From positions 1 to 32,932 of the forward strand of contig JAGBKC010000042.1 of NCBI GenBank assembly GCA_017934115.1: a stretch of 32,932 nt of DNA, given 5' to 3'. Source of the stretch: Actinomycetaceae bacterium (lineage in GTDB: Bacteria; Actinomycetota; Actinomycetes; Actinomycetales; Actinomycetaceae). Below, in pieces: positions 27,150 through 32,932 of the stretch. The first letter of the stretch is position 1, and each line of letters opens with the position of its first letter. Position numbers and translations under genes: made by a program. The notes under the pieces were generated by a model. It did not search any database, was not told where the DNA came from, and saw nothing but the letters and a program-made list of their open reading frames with translations.

Positions 27150-29786
27150 TCACAAGGGGAATGTCAAAATACCATTGGATTCTTGTGAAGACGGCTTTAT
27201 GACTCCTGGAGAAGCAACAAAGCGCGAAGAAGACTCTTTTTCTGTATCCCCTTCTTGCGTTTGTGACAGTTTTCCATCAAACTCATGAGCAGGATGTTCT
27301 ACCTTTTTCTCAGAATGAATATCTTTTGCAGGTTGTGCTTGCTCTGCGCTAGAACTTTGCTCATTCATCGCAAAAGTATCCAAAATAAGAATGCCATTTT
27401 CGTCAACACTACCCAAAGAATTATTCTTTGACTCTGAGGAAGGAGTGACAACAGAATTAGAAGATGCGTAAGCTGAGCCAGAAGAACTCTTAGGAGATTT
27501 TCTTTGTTTTTCCTTGATGTTCTCAACAGTTTTCTCAGCATTTTTCGCTTCTTTATTCACATGTTTAGATGATGATTGTGATGAATATGAAGATTCTTTT
27601 ACCTTTTCATCATCTACACGAGCATGCTGATGCGAACTTGCGGCAGCAATAGAATTCATCGCCGCTTTAGTTTTTGCATTTTCTTTTCCACCAACAATGC
27701 GCACATTCTTTCGTATCTGCGCATAACGCTTATCCCCATCATTCGTACCAGAATGTTCTACAGGTTTTGTATAAGTAATATACCCTCGACCATCACAGCT
27801 ATCGCATGATGTGGAAAACGCTTCAACAAGTCCCTGTCCTAAACGTTTACGTGTCATTTGCACAAGTCCCAAAGATGTCACTTCAGCAACTTGGTGGCGC
27901 GTGTGATCACGACCTAAACACTCAACAAGACGACGCAAGACCAATTCACGGTTTTCTTCAAAAACCATATCAATGAAGTCAATAACAACGATGCCACCAA
28001 TATCACGCAAACGCAACTGTCGAACAATTTCTTCTGCAGCCTCAAGATTGGTTTTTGTTACCGTTTCTTCAAGAGACGAACCAACACCAGTAAATTTACC
28101 AGTATTGACATCAATGACTGTCATCGCTTCTGTACGATCAATAACAAGGGAACCACCTGATGGAAGCCATACATGACGATCAAAAGCTTTCATTAATTGT
28201 TCTTCAACACGGTATGCTGAAAAAATATCTTTTTCCTCGACCCATTTTTCAACACGATCCAATAGGTCTGGTGAAAGTTCAGAAATGTATTCATGAATCG
28301 TATTCCATGCAGAATTTCCCTGAATACGCAAAGCTTGGAAATCTTCATTGAATACATCACGAACAACACGCACAGCCAATTCTGGCTCGCCTTTCAAAAG
28401 AGTCGGAATGGAACGCGCTTTCTTTTCTTTTGTCTTAATGGTCTCCCACATCTTCAACAAACGCTCAACATCATTTCGAAGTTGTTCTTCTGTTGCACCT
28501 TCAGCAGCAGTACGAACAATAGCGCCATGTTCAGCAGGAAGAATAGCCTTCAAAATCCTCTTAAGGCGCGAACGCTCCGGTGCTGGTAATTTACGTGAGA
28601 TTCCTGTTATGCCACCTGAGGGAACAAGTACGAGATAACGACCAGCTAAAGTAATCTGAGATGTCAAGCGCGCACCTTTATGGCCAATAGAATCTTTGGC
28701 AACTTGCACTAAGATACGGTCACCAGTTTTAAGTGCTTGTTCAATACGCTTAGGCTGGCCTTCCAATCCTGCCGCATCCCAATTGACTTCACCAGCATAA
28801 AGAACAGCATTACGACCTTTACCGATATCAACAAAGGCAGCCTCCATGGAAGGCAAAACATTTTGAACGCGCCCTACATAAATATTGCCCACTAATGACG
28901 ATTGAGTATGACGCGATACAAAGTGTTCAACAAGTATGCCATCTTCTATAACTGATATCTGATTAAGACCATCTTTTTCACGAATGAGCATTTCACGCTT
29001 CACCGATTCGCGACGCGCCAAAAACTCTGCTTCAGTGATCGCAACTTTACGGCGACCTTCCAAACGCCTATCACGATGACGCTGTCTCCGTGCCGCCATA
29101 CGCACAGAACCCTTTATTTTTGCAGGCTCATCTACTCGTTCGCGCTTACGTGTACGTTTTCGAATAACCGTTGACGATGATGAATCGTCTCCTTCATCGC
29201 CAGAGTCAACAATGAGCGTTGAAGACGAAAACGATGATGTTTGTCTTTCATCCTTAACATCATCATTGGTTTTACGCCCACCACGTACGCCACGGCGTCG
29301 ACGGCGCACATTTACTTCTTCTTCACCAAAATCTTCCGATTGATCAGAAACAGCCGAGTCAGTCCGCTCTTCAGATATACGACGTGCATCATCGACACCT
29401 AAATCACCATGAATTTCTTGATGTCCTTGACGAGATGATGTAGATCTTTCTCGAGGAATAGAAACGTTCTGCGATTGCACCGGTTCAGTAAAAGATACCT
29501 GCTGGATCTGCGGGCGCACAGGAATATCTGGTATACGGAAAACTAAAGGTGCCAAGGTAGAAAAAGAAGAAAAAGAAGAAAAATCAACATTTATCTCTTC
29601 GTCAGAAAGCGCAGAAGAAAAAGGTAAGGCATTAATATCTATCTTCTGAGTCAAAAAATTTAATGATTCTGTCGATGTATCAGCACTATATGATGAGGCA
29701 TCATCGTGTGTAAAAAACACACTTTTACGCTCACCAAAGCGCGCATTTTTACTGTTATGCACAGTACCCAAGGCTTTATCAGCCAT
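27150..29786 (-). CDS. rne: Ribonuclease E/G family endoribonuclease
   Basis: The main 5'-sensing endoribonuclease for mRNA decay and rRNA/tRNA processing in actinobacteria, 878 residues. The first ~240 residues are low complexity with an Arg-rich patch (RRRRRGVRGGR) and acidic/Ser runs, as in actinobacterial RNase E/G. The S1 domain starts near 290 (GNIYVGRVQNVLPSMEAAFVDIGKGRNAVLY); the catalytic Asp residues lie in TVIDVNTGKF (near 560) and GIVVIDFIDM (near 600); the zinc-link CDSCDGRG is near 662. The remaining ~200 residues are disordered, Ser/Lys/Glu-rich, a likely protein- or RNA-docking tail. GAGAGAAG precedes the ATG. It heads the rplU-rpmA-obgE-proB cluster. Confidence 0.94.
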   Translation of the reverse strand: MADKALGTVHNSKNARFGERKSVFFTHDDASSYSADTSTESLNFLTQKIDINALPFSSALSDEEINVDFSSFSSFSTLAPLVFRIPDIPVRPQIQQVSFTEPVQSQNVSIPRERSTSSRQGHQEIHGDLGVDDARRISEERTDSAVSDQSEDFGEEEVNVRRRRRGVRGGRKTNDDVKDERQTSSFSSSTLIVDSGDEGDDSSSSTVIRKRTRKRERVDEPAKIKGSVRMAARRQRHRDRRLEGRRKVAITEAEFLARRESVKREMLIREKDGLNQISVIEDGILVEHFVSRHTQSSLVGNIYVGRVQNVLPSMEAAFVDIGKGRNAVLYAGEVNWDAAGLEGQPKRIEQALKTGDRILVQVAKDSIGHKGARLTSQITLAGRYLVLVPSGGITGISRKLPAPERSRLKRILKAILPAEHGAIVRTAAEGATEEQLRNDVERLLKMWETIKTKEKKARSIPTLLKGEPELAVRVVRDVFNEDFQALRIQGNSAWNTIHEYISELSPDLLDRVEKWVEEKDIFSAYRVEEQLMKAFDRHVWLPSGGSLVIDRTEAMTVIDVNTGKFTGVGSSLEETVTKTNLEAAEEIVRQLRLRDIGGIVVIDFIDMVFEENRELVLRRLVECLGRDHTRHQVAEVTSLGLVQMTRKRLGQGLVEAFSTSCDSCDGRGYITYTKPVEHSGTNDGDKRYAQIRKNVRIVGGKENAKTKAAMNSIAAASSHQHARVDDEKVKESSYSSQSSSKHVNKEAKNAEKTVENIKEKQRKSPKSSSGSAYASSNSVVTPSSESKNNSLGSVDENGILILDTFAMNEQSSSAEQAQPAKDIHSEKKVEHPAHEFDGKLSQTQEGDTEKESSSRFVASPGVIKPSSQESNGILTFPL

Positions 29787-29802
29787 AACAAACTTCTCTC
29801 AC

Positions 29803-29821
29803 GATGTTTACCGCAAACATC
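29803..29821 (-). other. Hairpin in the 5' untranslated region of rne
   Basis: GATGTTT pairs perfectly with AAACATC around a five-base loop, 17 bases before the rne start. Enteric rne mRNAs carry 5' hairpins that RNase E recognises for autoregulation; a similar role here is speculative. Confidence 0.3.
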
Positions 29822-30042
29822 TTTATTTATATACCTATTGTATTTTTCAAAGCTCTTTCACATGAGGTCGCTCATCATGGCGCCGCTTCATGCCTATATC
29901 GTTGCATGCGGTCAAGCTAACGACACACATAGTATACACAGAAGAAATGCCGATAGAGTTTTTATACGTCACGTGAAAGATAGAACACATAAAAACGGCG
30001 TGCCTTTCTCGAGCTACATTATTCTTCACCTACTCTTGTTGT
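29822..30042. other. Divergent intergenic region between rne and the DUF3000 gene
   Basis: About 220 bases with no convincing ORF on either strand. A/T-rich TATATAAATAAA on the minus strand near 29822-29842 could hold an rne promoter, and TACTCT at 30031-30036 could serve the plus-strand gene. I see no other structure. Confidence 0.4.
30031..30036 (+). promoter_or_regulatory. Putative -10 element for a leaderless DUF3000 mRNA
   Basis: TACTCT ends six bases before the GTG start at 30043, and there is no Shine-Dalgarno. Transcription starting at the G of the start codon would give a leaderless mRNA. Confidence 0.4.
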
Positions 30043-30621
30043 GTGACAATTGATTTTATACCTGAGGATTTTACACAAGCAGTGACATCCTTAAAAAATC
30101 ATATTTTCCCGCCAGAAATTCACATTACTCAAATTCCACCACCACTTCACCTTGCACCATATTCCGTCGCATTACACGCAGACATCACCGATACGACTAC
30201 ACACACATATCTTGGTGAAGGCTCTTTTGTTCTTCTCTATGATCACGAAGAACAAGAAAATTGGAATGGCAATATGCGTATCACTCTCTTTGCCACGACT
30301 CCTATTGATCCTCTTTTATCTGAAGATCCTCTGTTAGGAGAAGTAACATGGTCATATCTCAAAGATTCTTTTCATCACGTCAATGCTGCTTTTCATTCCC
30401 TTCATGGAACAGTCACCAAAGTTTATAACGAAACTTTTAGCGATGTGACATCTGAAAATTCAGATGCACACATAGAATTACGCGCATCATTAACACCCGA
30501 AACACCCAACTGTGCTTCCCATCTGCAAGGGTGGTCTCTTTTACTGAGCACTCTCAGCGGCATTTCCATTAATGATTTCTCCTCTCTTGATTCTACTTCT
30601 CCCCTCCATCATGTTTCATAA
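30043..30621 (+). CDS. DUF3000 family protein
   Basis: An actinobacteria-specific family of unknown function, here 192 residues. Family features are the N-terminal FTQAVTSLKNHIFPPEIHITQIPPPLHLAPYSVAL, the GEGSFVLLYDHEEQENWNGNMRITLFA strand region, DPLLGEVTWSYLKDSF, and the HGTVTKVYNETF and LRASLTP segments. No membrane segment or catalytic motif is visible. The start is GTG without a ribosome binding site. It overlaps rnd by 11 bases, and the order DUF3000-rnd-dxs is a recurring actinobacterial arrangement, so a link to RNA processing or isoprenoid synthesis is only contextual. Confidence 0.85.
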   Translation: MTIDFIPEDFTQAVTSLKNHIFPPEIHITQIPPPLHLAPYSVALHADITDTTTHTYLGEGSFVLLYDHEEQENWNGNMRITLFATTPIDPLLSEDPLLGEVTWSYLKDSFHHVNAAFHSLHGTVTKVYNETFSDVTSENSDAHIELRASLTPETPNCASHLQGWSLLLSTLSGISINDFSSLDSTSPLHHVS

Positions 30622-31804
30622 ACCCTCTTCCCTTACTCATTATTCTTTTCCATCTCAAGGAATTCCTGATATCACCACCAGATACACCTTCAACGATCAC
30701 ATCAGCCAACTTAAAAAAGCTCATGGACCTATAGCTATTGATACTGAGCGAGCTGATGGAAAGCGATATTATCCACGAGCCTATCTCATTCAAATAAAAC
30801 GCGAAAATTCCTCCACTTTTCTTATTGACCCCATTGAGAATGCACACAACATTCCTTCTCTCGCACATGCAATAAAACAAGAAGAATGGATTTTACATGA
30901 TGCACCTCAAGATTTACCCTGCTTATCACTCATTGACCTGCAGCCTTCTCGCCTTTTTGACACCTTTATTGCTGGAGCTCTTTTAGGCCTGCGGCGTCTT
31001 AGTCTGCAAAAAATGCTTGAAGACATATTGAATGTGCACATAGAAAAAGAACACACTGCAGAAGATTGGTCCATGCGCCCCATTCCTCAAGCAATGCGCT
31101 CTTATGCTGCTCTCGATGTTGAATTTCTCCATCCTTTGCGTCATGAACTGATCGAGCAGCTCCAACGAAAAGAACGCCTTTCATGGGTAGAAGAAGAGTG
31201 CACATATATTCTTCACCAAAAACCGCGCTCAGCACCTAAAGAACCATGGAGAAAACTACAAAAAAAGTACAAAATTACCAACAGACGTTCCCTAGCTATG
31301 CTGCAACTTATGTGGAATACTCGAGATCGTTTAGCACAAAAACGCGATATCCATCCCACGCGCATCATCAGCAATGAAAACCTTGCTTACCTCGCTTCCA
31401 AAAAACCGCGTTCTTATGGAGACGTTCGTTCTTCTAAAGCCCTCCGTTCACAAGCAAGTAGACCATATGCGCAGGCGCTGTCAAAGGATGCGAAAAAAGC
31501 ATGGGCATTACCGGAAAATAAACTTCCTTCTCTTGCACTGACATATTCTCATGCCAACCCACACGTATCCAAAGATAAAGATGCTCACATCGAAATCCTA
31601 AAACACGCCCTCAAAGAGTGCGCATCGCATACACAAATCAACCCTCGTTTTCTTCTTACGTCCTCCACCATTAAAGATGTAGCGCGTGAAGAATGGAAAC
31701 GAAGCGAGGACGTCGAAAATCTTTTACGAACTCATAATGTACGTGAATGGCAAATCGAATTACTCATGCCCCACGTACATCAGCACATGAATCTCTCAAC
31801 ATAA
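30611..31804 (+). CDS. rnd: Ribonuclease D (DEDD 3'-5' exonuclease with HRDC domain)
   Basis: A 3'-5' exoribonuclease, 397 residues from the ATG at 30611. The DEDD core shows AIDTERADG (Asp and Glu, near residue 45), EEWILHDAPQDLPCL, LFDTFIAGALLGLRRLSLQKML, and YAALDVEFLHPL with the last Asp, in Exo III form (YxxxD). An HRDC domain follows (about 210-300: RRSLAMLQLMWNTRDRLAQKRDIHPTRIISN), then a C-terminal helical part. I prefer 30611 to an ATG at 30572 because the latter adds 13 hydrophobic residues from inside the DUF3000 gene. No ribosome binding site is visible, so translation probably depends on coupling. Confidence 0.9.
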   Translation: MFHKPSSLTHYSFPSQGIPDITTRYTFNDHISQLKKAHGPIAIDTERADGKRYYPRAYLIQIKRENSSTFLIDPIENAHNIPSLAHAIKQEEWILHDAPQDLPCLSLIDLQPSRLFDTFIAGALLGLRRLSLQKMLEDILNVHIEKEHTAEDWSMRPIPQAMRSYAALDVEFLHPLRHELIEQLQRKERLSWVEEECTYILHQKPRSAPKEPWRKLQKKYKITNRRSLAMLQLMWNTRDRLAQKRDIHPTRIISNENLAYLASKKPRSYGDVRSSKALRSQASRPYAQALSKDAKKAWALPENKLPSLALTYSHANPHVSKDKDAHIEILKHALKECASHTQINPRFLLTSSTIKDVAREEWKRSEDVENLLRTHNVREWQIELLMPHVHQHMNLST

Positions 31805-31832
31805 AACCGTCAAAAGACTGCCACGAACATAA

Positions 31833-31838
31833 TATAGT
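31833..31838 (+). promoter_or_regulatory. Putative -10 element for a leaderless dxs mRNA
   Basis: TATAGT ends seven bases before the ATG at 31846, which lacks a Shine-Dalgarno. The spacing suits a transcript starting at the start codon. No clear -35. Confidence 0.45.
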
Positions 31839-31845
31839 TATATCT

Positions 31846-32932
31846 ATGGGTTATATTGATGAAGCAGACTTGTTACGTAAGCTTAAAAAAATGCCGGTAA
31901 CAGAATGTGAAAAGTTAGCTTCAGAAATACGTGATTTTCTTATTGCGCATGTAGCTCAAACAGGTGGGCATCTGGGACCTAACCTCGGAGTCATTGAACT
32001 GACTATCGCTTTACATAAAGTTTTTGATTCGCCGCGTGATGCTATTCTTTTCGATACTGGACATCAAAGTTACGTCCATAAAATTTTGACAGGAAGAAAC
32101 GATTTTACACATTTACGCCAAGAAGATGGACTATCGGGATATCCTTCACGTGAAGAATCACCGCATGACATTATTGAAAATTCGCATGCCAGCACCGCCC
32201 TTTCATGGGCAGATGGTATAGCGCGCGGAATGCAATACGATAAAGAAAATCAATATAAAGCTGTTGCCATCATCGGCGACGGAGCCATGACAGGCGGTAT
32301 GCCGTGGGAAGCACTCAATAATATTTCTCAAGATCCTCAACGCCCCATCGTCATTATTCTCAATGATAATGGGCGTTCCTATTCTCCAACAATTGGTGGT
32401 ATTGTCAAAAAACTTGACCCTAACCATAATCTTAATAAAATTCGTACACATAAGAAATACGAAGCATTTTTGAGAACAATAAAGAAAAAATCAAAAAACA
32501 ATTTAGCATCACAGCTTTCTTATCGCACTTTCCATTCAGTAAAAAAGGGCGTAAAAGATTTATTTGTGGATGCTGGAGTGTTTGATTATTTAGGAATTAA
32601 ATATTTAGGCCCTATAGATGGGCACAACATTAATGACCTTATTGAAGCTTTCCAACTTGCACGTTCATATGATGGACCTATCGTCGTTCACGCATTAACC
32701 GAAAAAGGACGCGGGTACAAACCTGCCGAAGAAGATACAGCAGAACATTTTCATGCTATTGGAAAGATTCATCCAGAAACAGGCTTACCTATTGTTCCTT
32801 CCCGATTTGGCTGGACAAATGTTTTTGCCGAAGAAATCGATAGGCATGCACAAAAAAACGAACACATTATTGGCATAACAGCTGCTATGTTACGCCCTGT
32901 TGGTTTAGGCATTATGCATGAACATATGCCCG
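31846..32932 (+). CDS. dxs: 1-deoxy-D-xylulose-5-phosphate synthase, N-terminal part (3' end outside window)
   Basis: First enzyme of the MEP pathway, joining pyruvate and glyceraldehyde 3-phosphate with thiamine diphosphate. About 362 codons are present, open to the edge. The TPP-binding domain is clear: GGHLGPNLGVIELTIALH near residue 42, FDTGHQSYVHK near 75, the GDGAMTGGMPWEALNN and NDNGRSYSPTIGG pair that forms the TPP/Mg site (about 145-185), and FDYLGIKYLGPIDGHN near 247. The last residues (WTNVFAEEI, then GITAAMLRPVG) start the transketolase-like pyrimidine domain, which has the catalytic Glu in this area. It begins 41 bases after rnd. Its product feeds uppS. Confidence 0.97.
   Translation, partial: MGYIDEADLLRKLKKMPVTECEKLASEIRDFLIAHVAQTGGHLGPNLGVIELTIALHKVFDSPRDAILFDTGHQSYVHKILTGRNDFTHLRQEDGLSGYPSREESPHDIIENSHASTALSWADGIARGMQYDKENQYKAVAIIGDGAMTGGMPWEALNNISQDPQRPIVIILNDNGRSYSPTIGGIVKKLDPNHNLNKIRTHKKYEAFLRTIKKKSKNNLASQLSYRTFHSVKKGVKDLFVDAGVFDYLGIKYLGPIDGHNINDLIEAFQLARSYDGPIVVHALTEKGRGYKPAEEDTAEHFHAIGKIHPETGLPIVPSRFGWTNVFAEEIDRHAQKNEHIIGITAAMLRPVGLGIMHEHMP

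Noticed and set aside
29706..30053. 115-codon plus-strand and 60-codon minus-strand open frames between rne and the DUF3000 gene
   Set aside because: No ribosome binding sites, no recognisable sequence, and the first overlaps the start of rne; the region is treated as regulatory.

Overview
The window is chromosomal DNA from a low-GC actinobacterium. Evidence for the lineage is WhiA, a DUF3000 protein, a PLDc_N-type small membrane protein, the long actinobacterial form of LeuA, an IMPase-type HisN directly after RsgA, and an actinobacterial-style yybP-ykoY riboswitch on a TerC gene. Third codon positions are A/T-rich throughout, unlike most of the phylum; a host-associated member of the Actinomycetales/Bifidobacteriales side is my guess, with no species call. 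No rRNA, tRNA, CRISPR array, insertion sequence or prophage gene was seen, and no gene-free stretch exceeds 300 bases.

Layout. 1-1083 (+): end of rsgA overlapping hisN. 1113-6566 (-): leuA, recO, uppS, a small membrane protein, hisD and an S4-domain protein. 6613-10093 (-): the lower-glycolysis cluster gap-pgk-tpiA-secG, closed by a hairpin terminator. 10202-19232 (-): a Mn-type riboswitch and terC, then the tightly packed uvrA-uvrC-rapZ-yvcK-whiA. 19352-22018 (+): a lone ornithine carbamoyltransferase and a DHA2-type drug exporter whose frame is broken by one base in an A tract. A 20-bp bidirectional terminator separates this from trxA (-) and a divergent luciferase-like flavin oxidoreductase (-). 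23689-29786 (-): rne-rplU-rpmA-obgE-proB, the usual actinobacterial ribosome/GTPase operon. 30043-32932 (+): DUF3000 gene, rnd and the first part of dxs.

Most of this is ordinary housekeeping. The points that stand out are: (1) an unannotated 25-codon Met/Cys-rich leader ORF with an excellent Shine-Dalgarno upstream of the luciferase-like gene, whose last codons can pair with RNA next to that gene's ribosome binding site, forming a plausible sulfur-amino-acid translational attenuator; (2) an in-frame TAA that cuts 27 still-open codons off the Obg tail; (3) the frameshifted exporter; (4) a readable two-state model for the TerC riboswitch; and (5) several genes whose start codon lies 6-8 bases after a -10 hexamer, suggesting leaderless mRNAs.
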